A stretch of 64,000 bases of DNA from Bradyrhizobium vignae (GCF_004114425.1 NZ_RDQF01000026.1:1-64000), one strand, 5' to 3'; shown: positions 11,443 to 20,512, counted from the first letter of the stretch. Translations and numbers: made by a program. The notes: generated from the letters alone by a model not told the origin.

Positions 11443-11459
11443 ACTTGCATTTTGCAAGT
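11443..11459. promoter_or_regulatory. Operator-like palindrome before the HxlR gene
   Basis: ACTTGCA (11443-11449) and TGCAAGT (11453-11459) form a perfect 7-bp inverted repeat with a 3-base TTT spacer, 20 bases before the ATG of the HxlR-family gene. HxlR regulators bind short dyads near their own promoters, so autoregulation is a reasonable inference. Confidence 0.6.
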
Positions 11460-11479
11460 AACCCCCATACTTTCCCGCC

Positions 11480-11995
11480 ATGCAGCCAAAATCCCCCTCG
11501 ATCCTGGAATGCCCCGTCGGCCGCGCCGTGGAAACGGTCGGCGAATGGTGGAGCATCCTGATCCTGCGCGATGCATTTCAGGGGGCGACGAGGTTCGATG
11601 AGTTCTCGCAAAACCTCGGCATTGCACCGAACATCCTATCGCGGCGGCTCGCCCATCTCACCGAGAGCGGCATGTTCACGCGCCGCCGCTATCAAGATCG
11701 GCCGCCACGCTACGAATATGTGCTGACGGACAAGGCGCGGGATTTCTTTCCCGTGATCGCTACGCTGCTCGCCTGGGGCAACAAGCATCTCGCGCCCAAA
11801 GGCGAATCCATCCTGCTGGCGAACCGGAACAGCGCACGCCCGTTCGATCCGGTCGTGGTCGACGCGGCCAACATGCAGCCTATCACGCTCGCCAATACCA
11901 TCGCCATTCCCGGGCCACGCGCCAGCCGCGGCATGCGCAAGCACCTCGCTTCACTCAAGGCAATGAACCCGGCCGTCGCGCCGGCCGGAGACTGA
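11480..11995 (+). CDS. HxlR-family winged-helix transcriptional regulator
   Basis: A 171-residue DNA-binding protein. The HxlR domain runs from about residue 9: CPVGRAVETVGEWWSILILRDAFQG, then FDEFSQNLGIAPNILSRRLAHL (recognition helix region) and the wing RRYQDRPPRYEYVLTDKARDFFPVI. The N-terminal Cys (ECPVGRA) is the position used as a redox or electrophile sensor in several members. A C-terminal extension of about 60 residues has no recognised domain. Its stop is followed after one base by the ketosynthase start, so it probably controls the downstream genes; an inverted repeat at 11443-11459 is a candidate operator. Confidence 0.93.
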   Translation: MQPKSPSILECPVGRAVETVGEWWSILILRDAFQGATRFDEFSQNLGIAPNILSRRLAHLTESGMFTRRRYQDRPPRYEYVLTDKARDFFPVIATLLAWGNKHLAPKGESILLANRNSARPFDPVVVDAANMQPITLANTIAIPGPRASRGMRKHLASLKAMNPAVAPAGD

Positions 11996-11996
11996 C

Positions 11997-13259
11997 ATGC
12001 GTCGTATCGTCGTGACGGGAATGGGCGCAGTGTCGCCGCTCGGCTGCGGTGTCGAATTGTCGTGGCGGCGGTTGCTCGCCGGGCAAAGCGGGCTGCGGCC
12101 GCTGCCCGAATGGGCGCAGGCGCTGCCGGCGCGCATTGCCGGGCTCGTGCCCGACAAGGCCGATGATGCCGAAGGCGGCTTCGATCCGGCGCAGGCCGCG
12201 GCGCCCAAAGACCAACGCAAGATGGACCGCTTCATTCTGTTCGCACTGCTCGCCACGGCAGAAGCGGTCGCGCAAGCCCGATGGACGCCGCAGGACGCAG
12301 CCGCGCTGGAGCGCACCGCGACGATCATCGCTTCCGGCGTCGGCGGCTTTCCCGCAATGGCGGAGGCCGTGCGCACCACCGAGCAGCGCGGCGCGCGGCG
12401 GCTGTCGCCGTTCACGATTCCCTCCTTCCTCGCCAATCTCGCCGCCGGCCACGTCTCGATCAAATACGGCTACAAGGGCGCGCTGGGCACGCCGGTCACG
12501 GCCTGCGCGGCCGGCGTGCAGGCGATCGGCGATGCCGCACGCATGATCCGCCTCGGCGAGGCCGATGTCGCGATCTGCGGCGGCGCCGAGGCCTGCATCG
12601 ATATCGTCAGCCTCGGCGGCTTTGCGGCGGCGCGAGCCCTGTCGAGCGGCTTCAACGACGAACCCGCACGCGCCTCGCGGCCGTTCGATCGCGACCGCGA
12701 CGGCTTTGTCATGGGCGAAGGTGCAGGCATCCTGGTGATCGAGGCGCTGGAGCATGCGCTCGCGCGCGGTGCGAAGCCGATCGCGGAGATCGTCGGCTAC
12801 GGCACGACGGCGGACGCCTATCACATGACATCGGGTCCACCGGATGGCGACGGCGCCCGCCGCGCCATGGAGATCGCGCTACGGCAGGCGAAGCTCGCGC
12901 CCCCGGATGTGCAGCACCTGAACGCGCACGCGACGTCGACTCCGGCCGGCGACGAGAGCGAGCTCGGCGCCATCGCCACGCTGTTCGGCCGCAATCGGGG
13001 CATTGCGGTGAGCGCGACCAAATCGGCCACCGGCCATCTGCTCGGCGCGGCCGGTGGGCTGGAAGCAATCTTCGCCGTGCTCGCTCTGCGCGATCAGATC
13101 GCGCCGCCGACGCTCAATCTCGAAAACCCGGATCCTGGCGCTGACGGCATCGACATTGTCGCCGGTGCCGCACGGCCGATGCCGATGCAGCATGCGATCT
13201 CCAACGGGTTCGGCTTCGGCGGAGTCAATGCGAGCGTGATCTTCCGCCGGATGGGCTAA
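11997..13259 (+). CDS. Beta-ketoacyl-ACP synthase (FabF/KAS II-like)
   Basis: Condensing enzyme that extends an acyl-ACP with malonyl-ACP. The 420-residue thiolase-fold protein opens with RRIVVTGMGAVSPLGCG. The catalytic triad is visible: Cys170 in VTACAAGVQAI, His in HLNAHATSTPAGD, and His in ATKSATGHLLGAAGG. The ending (AISNGFGFGGVNASVIF) is intact. It is probably an accessory FabF paralogue rather than the housekeeping copy because no fabD/fabG/acpP are adjacent; instead it begins one base after an HxlR regulator and precedes a LysE exporter. GGAG at 11987-11990 serves as ribosome site. The acyl substrate is unknown. Confidence 0.92.
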   Translation: MRRIVVTGMGAVSPLGCGVELSWRRLLAGQSGLRPLPEWAQALPARIAGLVPDKADDAEGGFDPAQAAAPKDQRKMDRFILFALLATAEAVAQARWTPQDAAALERTATIIASGVGGFPAMAEAVRTTEQRGARRLSPFTIPSFLANLAAGHVSIKYGYKGALGTPVTACAAGVQAIGDAARMIRLGEADVAICGGAEACIDIVSLGGFAAARALSSGFNDEPARASRPFDRDRDGFVMGEGAGILVIEALEHALARGAKPIAEIVGYGTTADAYHMTSGPPDGDGARRAMEIALRQAKLAPPDVQHLNAHATSTPAGDESELGAIATLFGRNRGIAVSATKSATGHLLGAAGGLEAIFAVLALRDQIAPPTLNLENPDPGADGIDIVAGAARPMPMQHAISNGFGFGGVNASVIFRRMG

Positions 13260-13303
13260 GCGAGAGGCCTTGCAATCGCCGCTCGCTCAGCTACGAAAAC
13301 AGG

Positions 13304-13936
13304 ATGACCGAAACCAATTTCTGGCTGTTCCTGGCCGCAGCATTCCTAATTGCGGCGATTCCCGGCCCCGGCATTTTTTACGTCGCGGCGCGAACACTTT
13401 CGGACGGCCGCGCGAGCGGCTTTGCCTCGACCGCGGGCACGGCGCTGGGCGGCATGGTCCATGTCGTGGCCGGCAGTCTTGGCATCTCCGCGATCATCCT
13501 GGCCAGCGCGGAACTGTTTGCCGCCGTGAAATTCGTCGGCGCGCTCTATCTGGTCTGGCTCGGCATCAGGACGTTTCGCGGCGCCGTGCGTGCGCAGTCG
13601 CTCGAGAGCGAAGCCGTCGGCGACAAGCGCGCGTTCCGCGACGGCGTGCTGGTCGAGGCGCTGAATCCGAAGACTGCGGCGTTCTTTCTCGCCTTCATTC
13701 CGCAGTTTCTCGATCCCGCGGGATCGAACCCGACGCTGCAATTCATCCTGCTCGGTGCGATCTCGGTGGCACTGAACACACTCGCCGACGTCGTGGTGGT
13801 GCTGATGGCCTCGGCAACGCGCGCGCAGCTGATCGGACGGCCGCAGCTGATGCGGCGCCTCACGCAAGGCTCCGGCGTCTTCATCGCGGGCCTCGGCCTC
13901 TCGCTTGCCTTGGCGCGGCGGCCGGCAAATGGCTAG
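13304..13936 (+). CDS. LysE/RhtB-family amino acid exporter
   Basis: A 210-residue inner-membrane exporter. The start region WLFLAAAFLIAAIPGPGIFYVAARTLSDGRASGFASTAGTALGG holds the family signature PGPxxxYV. Further membrane segments follow (VVAGSLGISAIILASAELF, FVGALYLVWLGI, GVLVEALNPKTAAFFLAFIPQF, LLGAISVALNTLADVVVVLMA), about six in all. Such proteins export homoserine lactone, lysine, threonine or similar compounds by proton antiport; this substrate is unknown. It lies 44 bases after the ketosynthase and overlaps the next gene by 8 bases. Confidence 0.92.
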   Translation: MTETNFWLFLAAAFLIAAIPGPGIFYVAARTLSDGRASGFASTAGTALGGMVHVVAGSLGISAIILASAELFAAVKFVGALYLVWLGIRTFRGAVRAQSLESEAVGDKRAFRDGVLVEALNPKTAAFFLAFIPQFLDPAGSNPTLQFILLGAISVALNTLADVVVVLMASATRAQLIGRPQLMRRLTQGSGVFIAGLGLSLALARRPANG

Positions 13937-14807
13937 CACCCCGCAAAGCCGCTTCTATGAATCGCACGGCCTGCGGCTGCATTACGCCGACTGGGGCAAC
14001 GAGGGCGCGCCCGCTCTGATCCTGGTCCATGGGGGCCGCGATCATTGCCGCAGCTGGGATCACATCGCCCGATCGTTGCAGCCGCATTTTCACGTGCTCG
14101 CACCCGACCTGCGCGGTCACGGCGATTCCGATTGGACGAGGGGCGGCAGCTACGCGCTGACCGAATATGTCTACGATCTTACCCAGCTCGTCCGCACCAT
14201 TGCAGCGCCTCAAGTCGGTCTCATCGGCCATTCGATGGGCGGCATGGTGAGCCTGATCTTTTCAGGTTCATTCCCCGAGCAGGTCACGAAGCTGGTCGTC
14301 CTCGACGGCGTGACCATGTTGCCGGATGCACCAAAGCCGCCGGTGCATGAGCGCATCGGCAAATGGGTGGCCCAACTCGACAAGCTGCACGACCGGACGC
14401 CGCGTCGATATTCGACTCTAGCGGACGCGGCCGCGCAGATGGTGCTTCACAACAGGCGGCTGTCGCGCGACCTCGCGCTGCATCTCGCCACGCATGGCGC
14501 GCGACGGAACGAGGACGGCACCTATAGCTGGAAGTTCGATCCCTACCAACGTGCCAGCGCGCCGCACCGGCTCTGGCCCGACGATCACGTCGCCTTGTGG
14601 TCACGCATCGCCTGCCCGACGCTGCTGCTCAATGCCGGCAAAAGTTTTCTGGCCGGCGCAAAGGCCGCAGGCCTGGAGCGCTATTTCCAGAACGCGCGCA
14701 TCAAGACCATCGCCGGGGCGGGACACTGGCTGCAGCATGACAAGCCGCAGGAGGTGTTGGACGAGATCCGGCGGTTTCTGGAATTGGCCGAGGATGGCTT
14801 AGGCTAG
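13929..14807 (+). CDS. Alpha/beta hydrolase
   Basis: A 292-residue alpha/beta-hydrolase fold enzyme. The oxyanion loop region LILVHGGRDHCRSWDHIA, the nucleophile elbow GHSMGG (LIGHSMGGMVSLIF; Ser is the nucleophile) and a late His in IAGAGHWLQHDKPQEV give the Ser-Asp-His layout. The likely start, MASTPQSRFYESHGLRLHYADWG, overlaps the exporter stop by 8 bases; an ATG eight codons earlier is less likely. Substrate not identifiable. Fourth gene of the HxlR-KAS-LysE-hydrolase run; the shared orientation and tight spacing suggest a joint role with the exporter. Confidence 0.9.
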   Translation: MASTPQSRFYESHGLRLHYADWGNEGAPALILVHGGRDHCRSWDHIARSLQPHFHVLAPDLRGHGDSDWTRGGSYALTEYVYDLTQLVRTIAAPQVGLIGHSMGGMVSLIFSGSFPEQVTKLVVLDGVTMLPDAPKPPVHERIGKWVAQLDKLHDRTPRRYSTLADAAAQMVLHNRRLSRDLALHLATHGARRNEDGTYSWKFDPYQRASAPHRLWPDDHVALWSRIACPTLLLNAGKSFLAGAKAAGLERYFQNARIKTIAGAGHWLQHDKPQEVLDEIRRFLELAEDGLG

Positions 14808-14820
14808 CTCGACTATATCC

Positions 14821-14900
14821 ACGTCATTGCGAGCGTAGCGAAGCAATCCAGACTGTCACCGCTGAGAGATTTGGATTGCTTCGCTACGCTCGCTATGACG
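14821..14900. repeat. Palindromic intergenic repeat, family 2
   Basis: ACGTCATTGCGAGCGTAGCG with AAGCAATCCAG on the left mirrors TGGATTGCTTCGCTACG and CTCGCTATGACG on the right. It fills nearly all of the gap between the convergent hydrolase and ispE genes. Confidence 0.9.
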
Positions 14901-14907
14901 AACAGAG

Positions 14908-15792
14908 CTAGCTCAACGTCCCCGCATGCACCCACCAGCCGGGGTGATCGCGGCGGATCTTTTCGGCGGCGGCGTGCGTCTCGACCGGTGCGCCGTAGAT
15001 CGCAAAGCACGTCGCGCCGGAGCCGGACATCCGGGCGAGCTTGACGCCGGCGGACGTACGCAAGGCGTCCAGCACCTCGCCGATGACAGGCTCGATGCGC
15101 ATCGCCGGCGCTTCGAGGTCATTGGCGACCGTTTCGAGAACCTCGACCCAATCGGCGATCGAGGCCCCCTCCTCCGGCCACGCCGGCGCTTCGAGGACCG
15201 AGGTAGCGCCAACCAGAAGCTCGCCGTTGCGCAGGCCCAGCGCCTGGAACACGTCCTTGGTGGCAACCGGCACGCGCGGATTGACCAAGACGCAGGGCAT
15301 GCTCGGCAGCGCGAGCGGCAACAGCTGCTCGCCGACGCCGGTCATGTCGCAGGCGCGCGAGAGGAGGCACACCGGCACGTCGGCGCCGGTCGCGAGCGCG
15401 ACTTTCTGAACGCGGGGATCATCGAGCGATAGATCATTGAGACGCGCGAGGAGCCGCAGCGCCGCTGCGGCATCCGCTGAGCCGCCGCCGATGCCGGCGG
15501 CAACCGGAAGCACCTTGTCGAGCGAGAAGGCGCCGAGCTTCAGGCCAGGGACAGCCTCGGCCAGAAGCTTGGCGGCCTTGAGCACGAGATTGTCAGCAGT
15601 GTCGCCGCAAGCCGCAGCCAGCGGCCCGGTGGTGGTGAGCTTCAGCTCGCCGTCGGGCTCCAGCGTGAGCCTGTCGGCACAGTCGGCGAACGCAACCACG
15701 CTTTCGAGATCATGATAGCCGTCGGCACGACGGCCGATGACGCGAAGGCTCAAATTGACCTTCGCCCGCCCTTCTTCAATCAACGCCGGCAT
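14908..15792 (-). CDS. ispE: 4-diphosphocytidyl-2-C-methyl-D-erythritol kinase
   Basis: GHMP kinase of the non-mevalonate isoprenoid pathway; phosphorylates CDP-methylerythritol with ATP. The 294-residue protein starts with the family N-terminus (EEGRAKVNLSLRVIGRRADGYHDLESVV), carries the ATP-binding glycine-rich motif PVAAGIGGGSADAAAALRLL, and near the C-terminus ARMSGSGATCFAIYG. All key stretches are present. It follows the TPR protein gene in the same direction with a 29-base gap, so they may be co-transcribed. It supplies precursors for the polyprenyl synthase encoded at 10047. Confidence 0.95.
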   Translation of the reverse strand: MPALIEEGRAKVNLSLRVIGRRADGYHDLESVVAFADCADRLTLEPDGELKLTTTGPLAAACGDTADNLVLKAAKLLAEAVPGLKLGAFSLDKVLPVAAGIGGGSADAAAALRLLARLNDLSLDDPRVQKVALATGADVPVCLLSRACDMTGVGEQLLPLALPSMPCVLVNPRVPVATKDVFQALGLRNGELLVGATSVLEAPAWPEEGASIADWVEVLETVANDLEAPAMRIEPVIGEVLDALRTSAGVKLARMSGSGATCFAIYGAPVETHAAAEKIRRDHPGWWVHAGTLS

Positions 15793-15821
15793 CGGCGACA
15801 GCCCCCAACTTGCCCCAGATC

Positions 15822-17612
15822 TCAGCCGCCCTTGCCGTCGTCCTTCTTCTTCTCGGCCTGCGCCGCGGAAGAGTTGGAATTATCCTCGGTGAGGCCATTG
15901 GCGATCTTGGCCTCGATCTTCGGCAGCTCTTCCGGCTCGGGCTTGAGATCGCGCGCATGCGACCACTGGAACTTGGCTTCCAGCGTGCGGCCGACGCGCC
16001 AATAGGCATCGCCGAGGTGGTCGTTGATGGTGGGATCCTCGGGCTTGAGATCGATCGCGCGCTCGAGGTTCTTCACCGCCTCCTCATAATTGCCGATGCG
16101 GTAATAGGCCCAGCCGAGCGAATCGACGATATAGCCGTCGTCGGGACGCTGCTCGACGGCGCGCTTGATCATCTTCATGCCCTCGTCGAGATTGATGCCC
16201 TGGTCGATCCAGGAATAGCCAAGATAGTTGAGCACGTGCGGCTGGTCGGGCTGCAGCTCGAGCGCCTTCTTCATGTCGGCTTCGGCCTTGGCCCACTGCT
16301 TGGAGCGCTCCTCGCAGATGCCGCGATAGTAGTACCAGACGCTGTTGGCCTTGTCGTTGCCGGCCGGCAGCACGTCGATGCCTTGCGAGTAGGTCGCGCC
16401 GCAGTCGCCGAACTTCTTGCGGCCGCGCTCGATGTTGCCGAGCGCCATGATGGCTTCGAGGTCCTTGGGATCCTCCGTGGTGACGCCCTTGAGGATCTTG
16501 ATCGCCTCGTCGGTGCGGTCGGCGGAGTCGAGATCGATGGCGAGCTGAATCTGGGCGTTGCGCTTGAGCGGCGAGGACGCGGGCACGCGCTCATAGACCT
16601 TGATCGCCATCTGCGGCCGCTTCACCGATTCGTAGAGATCGGCGAGCGAGAGCAGTGCCAGCGGATGGCTCGGCTGCAGGTAGAGCGAGAGCTGGAGATA
16701 GACCAGCGCCAGATCCTCGCCGCCGCGGCGGGTCAGCGTCGCGCCGATGCCATAGAGCGCTTCGGCGGCGCCGGCCTGCGCGGAATCCACGAGCGGCGGC
16801 ATCTTCTTGCCGGCCTTGGTCTCGCGCAGACCTTCCTGGATCAGCGGATGACGCGCGAGCTTCTTGTCGAAGGCCAGGTAGACATTGGTCGCGGCGGTGG
16901 AATCCTTGTTGCGCGACAGCCAGCGCGCATAGGCCTCGGTCACGCGCAGCATGGAATCATCGAGCTTGTAGGCGCGCTCGAAGCGGGTGCCGGCGTCCTT
17001 CTCCTTGCCGGAGAGCTCCAGGATCATGCCCGCATGAAGGTCCTTGAACAGCGGATACCATTCCGGACCTGCCAGCTTGTCGATGGCGGCGACACCACCC
17101 TTGGCATCGCCCGCACCATAGGCGGCCCAGCCCGACAGCAGCGTGGCGACGAGATCGGTGATCGGACCGCGGATCGACTGGTTGATATTGGTCTGCGCAG
17201 CAGGGTACTTCTTCAGCTTGAGATCATGCACGCCGACGACGAGACGCGCGACACGGTTGGTCTTGTCGATGGTGAGGATGCGCTCGGCCAGCTTGACCGC
17301 CTCGTCGATGTCGCCGTCCGCGACCGAGGAGATGAAGGCACGGTCGAGCAGCTCGTTGTTCTTCGGATCGGTGCGGAGCGCCGAACGGTAGAATGCGGCG
17401 GCGGACGCCGCGTCACGCTCGACGCTGGCGTGGCGCGCGGCGAGATAGCTGCCGGCACCGGTCAGCGACTTCAGATCGTTTCGGGTCGGAAACTGCGCCG
17501 CCGTGCTCTCCGGATGATCCGGCGTCTGCGCCAGCACCGCGCCGGGGACCGTCGTGATCGCGGTGAGGACGATGGCGGCAGCAGTCCAGCGGTTGAAACG
17601 ATTTGAAAACAT
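15822..17612 (-). CDS. Exported tetratricopeptide-repeat protein
   Basis: A 596-residue protein with an N-terminal signal peptide (MFSNRFNRWTAAAIVLTAITTVPGAVLAQ, cleavage near residue 29) followed almost entirely by TPR helices. Clear repeats include DAASAAAFYRSALRTDPKNNELLDRAF, AKAEADMKKALELQPDQPHVLNYLGYSWIDQG, GNYEEAVKNLERAIDLKPEDPTINDHLGDAYWRVG. It ends in a charged tail rich in Ser, Lys and Asp. The protein is probably periplasmic or anchored and acts as an assembly scaffold; partners unknown. Directly upstream of ispE. Confidence 0.9.
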   Translation of the reverse strand: MFSNRFNRWTAAAIVLTAITTVPGAVLAQTPDHPESTAAQFPTRNDLKSLTGAGSYLAARHASVERDAASAAAFYRSALRTDPKNNELLDRAFISSVADGDIDEAVKLAERILTIDKTNRVARLVVGVHDLKLKKYPAAQTNINQSIRGPITDLVATLLSGWAAYGAGDAKGGVAAIDKLAGPEWYPLFKDLHAGMILELSGKEKDAGTRFERAYKLDDSMLRVTEAYARWLSRNKDSTAATNVYLAFDKKLARHPLIQEGLRETKAGKKMPPLVDSAQAGAAEALYGIGATLTRRGGEDLALVYLQLSLYLQPSHPLALLSLADLYESVKRPQMAIKVYERVPASSPLKRNAQIQLAIDLDSADRTDEAIKILKGVTTEDPKDLEAIMALGNIERGRKKFGDCGATYSQGIDVLPAGNDKANSVWYYYRGICEERSKQWAKAEADMKKALELQPDQPHVLNYLGYSWIDQGINLDEGMKMIKRAVEQRPDDGYIVDSLGWAYYRIGNYEEAVKNLERAIDLKPEDPTINDHLGDAYWRVGRTLEAKFQWSHARDLKPEPEELPKIEAKIANGLTEDNSNSSAAQAEKKKDDGKGG

Positions 17613-17888
17613 CAGGGCTCGCCTTGAGTTGGTATTGCCTGGGTTTGCAGCAGAAGGCCGTATCGCATGCGAACGCGGCCGGTGGCATCGGGACCCGGAA
17701 CCGTCAGGCCGACAATGCCGCTTTTGGCGCTTCGCCGCAAGGATTCGGACCGGACGATCGCCTCCGCACGCCCCAAACCGGCCACCCGCGCCCCAAGACG
17801 CCGCTACTATGGCCTTATCGTGGCCGCGGCGGGTGGCCGCGGCCGGGTTCTCACGCGAACGTGCGTCAGATCACCAGTGAGCCCGCCC

Positions 17889-19550
17889 TTACATCGCCTC
17901 GTAGTTCGGGCCGCCGCCGCCCTCCGGGGGAACCCAGGTGATGTTGCCGTTGGGATCCTTCACGTCGCAGGTTTTGCAGTGGACGCAGTTCTGGGCATTG
18001 ATCTGGAAGCGCGGGCCCGCCCCCTCCTCGATCCATTCATAGACGCCGGCCGGGCAGTAGCGATTCGAGGGGCCGGCGAAGACGTCATGCTCGGAGGCCT
18101 TCTGGAGGTTCATGTCCGCCACCTTCAGATGGATCGGCTGGTCCTCCTCGTGATTGGTGTTGGACAAAAACACCGAGGACAACTTGTCGAAGGTGATCTT
18201 GCCATCGGGCTTCGGGTAATTCCTGGGCGCGCGGCTCTTGGCAGGATCGAGCGTGGCGCGGTCGGGCTTGAGGTGCGACTGGGTGCCGAACAGCGAGCCG
18301 CCGAACAGCGTGTTGCACCACATGTCGAAGCCGCCCAGCGCGACGCCGAGCACGGTGCCGAACTTCGACCACAGCGGCTTGACGTTGCGGACCAGGAACA
18401 AATCCTTGCCGACCGACGACGTGCGCCAGGCATTCTCGTATTCGACGAGTTCGTCATTGGCGCGATCGGCGGCAATCGCGGCTGCGACGTGCTCGGCGGC
18501 GAGCATGCCGGTGCCCATCGCGTTGTGCACGCCCTTGATGCGCGGCACGTTGACGAACCCGGCCGCGCAACCGATCAGCGCGCCCCCGGGGAAGCTCAGC
18601 TTCGGCACCGACTGATAGCCGCCCTCGGTGATGGCGCGCGCGCCATAAGCGAGCCGCTTGGCGCCTTCGAAGGTGCCGCGGATCGAGGGATGGGTCTTGA
18701 AGCGCTGGAATTCGTCGAACGGGGACAGATAGGGATCGTCGTAATTGAGGTGCACGACGAAGCCGACAGCGACGAGATTGTCGTCGTAATGGTACAGGAA
18801 CGAGCCGCCGCCGGTCTTCATGTCGAGCGGCCAGCCGAACGAATGCTGGATCAAGCCCTTCTGGTGCTTGGCGGGATCGATCTGCCAAACCTCCTTGAGG
18901 CCGATGCCGAATTTTGGCGGCTCAGCCTTGGCGTCGAGTGCGAATTTGTTGATGAGCTGCTTGGTCAGGCTGCCTCGGGCGCCTTCGGCAAACAGCGTGT
19001 ACTTGCCGAGCAATTCCATACCGCGGGTAAAGGAATCCTTCGGCTTGCCGTCGCGGCCGATTCCCATGTCGCCGGTGGCGATGCCCCTGACCTTGCCCCC
19101 CTCGTCGTAGAGCACCTCGGCCGCGGCAAAGCCCGGATAGATCTCGACGCCGAGCGCCTCGGCCTTGCGCGCCAGCCAGCGGCAGACATTGCCGAGCGAG
19201 CCGATATAGCAGTGATGATTGTCCATCAGCGGCGGCATCATGAAATTCGGCAGCTTGATCGCGCCGCCGCCCGTCATCCAGTAGAAGCGGTCGTCCTTGA
19301 CCTGCGTCTTCAGCGGGCAGTCGGCATCCTCCCGCCAGTCCGGAATGAGCTTGTCGAGTCCGGCCGGGTCGATCACCGCGCCCGAGAGAATATGTGCGCC
19401 GACCTCGGAGCCCTTCTCCACCACGACCACATTGAGATCGGCATTGAGTTGCTTCAGCCGGATCGCGGCCGACAGACCCGAGGGGCCGGCGCCGACAATG
19501 ACGACGTCGAATTCCATGGATTCGCGCGGGGGAAGTTCTTCGGTGCTCAT
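17889..19550 (-). CDS. Electron transfer flavoprotein-ubiquinone oxidoreductase
   Basis: Membrane-associated FAD and [4Fe-4S] enzyme that passes electrons from ETF (fatty and amino acid dehydrogenases) to ubiquinone. The 553-residue length is typical. The FAD-binding dinucleotide motif VVIVGAGPSGLSAAIRLKQL is near residue 14. The C-terminal ferredoxin-like region CPAGVYEW and NAQNCVHCKTCDVKDPNGNITWVPPEGGGGPNYEAM holds the four cluster cysteines. Internal blocks such as GGGAIKLPNFMMPPLMDNHHCYIGSL are diagnostic. Divergent from the uracil-DNA glycosylase gene. Confidence 0.96.
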   Translation of the reverse strand: MSTEELPPRESMEFDVVIVGAGPSGLSAAIRLKQLNADLNVVVVEKGSEVGAHILSGAVIDPAGLDKLIPDWREDADCPLKTQVKDDRFYWMTGGGAIKLPNFMMPPLMDNHHCYIGSLGNVCRWLARKAEALGVEIYPGFAAAEVLYDEGGKVRGIATGDMGIGRDGKPKDSFTRGMELLGKYTLFAEGARGSLTKQLINKFALDAKAEPPKFGIGLKEVWQIDPAKHQKGLIQHSFGWPLDMKTGGGSFLYHYDDNLVAVGFVVHLNYDDPYLSPFDEFQRFKTHPSIRGTFEGAKRLAYGARAITEGGYQSVPKLSFPGGALIGCAAGFVNVPRIKGVHNAMGTGMLAAEHVAAAIAADRANDELVEYENAWRTSSVGKDLFLVRNVKPLWSKFGTVLGVALGGFDMWCNTLFGGSLFGTQSHLKPDRATLDPAKSRAPRNYPKPDGKITFDKLSSVFLSNTNHEEDQPIHLKVADMNLQKASEHDVFAGPSNRYCPAGVYEWIEEGAGPRFQINAQNCVHCKTCDVKDPNGNITWVPPEGGGGPNYEAM

Positions 19551-19685
19551 CTGATCTCAGCCCTTGAGACGGTCCTCGGTCGTTTGCGCCCTCTTGTTTC
19601 CGATTTTTCCGGGTAGGACAACCTCGGAATCGCGTTCCGCCGGGATGCAAGGCCATCCAAGGTGATATAAAAGTCAGACTTTCCC

Positions 19686-20489
19686 ATGATCCCCGAACCC
19701 GCACCCACCGTCCGAGAGCTGCTCGCCTTCTATCTGGAGGCCGGTGTCGACTGCGCGCTTGCGGAGGAACCGATAGACCGCCTGGCGGAAATCGACGCTC
19801 CGCCACCTTCCGCGCGCACGGCACCGCTCGAGGCGCCGCGGCCGGTCGCCGCGCCCGCGGTCATACGTGGTGAAGCCGCGCCTGCACCGGACGTCGCCAT
19901 CGCCTCGGCGCGTGAGGCCGCGCGCACCGCCCCGACGCTGGAGGCATTGCGCGAGTTGATGCAAACTTTCGAGGGCTGCGCGCTGAAGCACACCGCGACA
20001 CGGCTGGTGTTCGCCGACGGCAATCCCAAGGCGCGCATTATGTTCGTCGGCGAGGCGCCAGGGCGCGACGAGGACATCGAGGGACTGCCCTTCGTCGGGC
20101 GCAGCGGCAAGCTGCTCGATCTGATGATGGGGGCCATAGGGCTCAACCGCACCACAGCCTACATCGCCAACGTCATTCCCTGGCGGCCGCCCGGCAACCG
20201 CACGCCGACGCCGCAGGAGACGCAGATCTGCCTGCCCTTCATCCAGCGCCAGATCGAGCTGGTGAACCCGGATGTGCTGGTGACGCTCGGCAATCCCTCG
20301 ACCCAGACGCTGCTGGGAACGCGCGAAGGCATCATGCGCACCCGCGGGCGCTGGTTCGATTATGACACCGGCGCACGCACCATCCGCGCGCTGCCGACCT
20401 TCCATCCGGCCTATCTGTTGCGCTCGCCGTCATACAAGCGGCTGGCCTGGCAGGATTTGCGCGCAGTCGCGAAGGTGCTGTCGGGATAG
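19686..20489 (+). CDS. Family-4-like uracil-DNA glycosylase with incomplete Fe-S ligands
   Basis: Base-excision repair enzyme of the UDG superfamily, removing uracil from DNA. Motif 1 is VGEAPGRDEDIEGLPFVGRSG (from residue 121) and motif 3 is the late HPAYLLRSP. Classical family 4 enzymes bind a [4Fe-4S] cluster through CxxC and C-x15-C. Here only Cys98 and Cys182 are present: Phe95 and Trp166 occupy the other two places (NVIPWRPPGNRTP instead of the usual K-C-R-P-P). A roughly 85-residue Ala/Pro-rich N-terminal extension precedes the domain. Either the cluster is lost or bound otherwise. Close alphaproteobacterial homologues probably share this. Confidence 0.9.
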   Translation: MIPEPAPTVRELLAFYLEAGVDCALAEEPIDRLAEIDAPPPSARTAPLEAPRPVAAPAVIRGEAAPAPDVAIASAREAARTAPTLEALRELMQTFEGCALKHTATRLVFADGNPKARIMFVGEAPGRDEDIEGLPFVGRSGKLLDLMMGAIGLNRTTAYIANVIPWRPPGNRTPTPQETQICLPFIQRQIELVNPDVLVTLGNPSTQTLLGTREGIMRTRGRWFDYDTGARTIRALPTFHPAYLLRSPSYKRLAWQDLRAVAKVLSG

Positions 20490-20512
20490 CGAGGGGCAGA
20501 ACGCTCTCTCCC

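Larger units (their letters stand above)
11055..11479. other. Repeat-rich intergenic region
   Basis: This 425-base gap holds no credible gene. In order it contains an imperfect hairpin (CCTCGAGGCTCGCC against GGCGAGCACCTCAGG, about 11103-11140), a family-2 palindromic repeat, a family-4 repeat, and the operator-like palindrome directly before the HxlR gene. Confidence 0.7.

Noticed and set aside
19551..19685. SOS box before the uracil-DNA glycosylase
   Set aside because: I looked for GTTC-N7-GTTC and found only single GTTC words; no support for LexA control.
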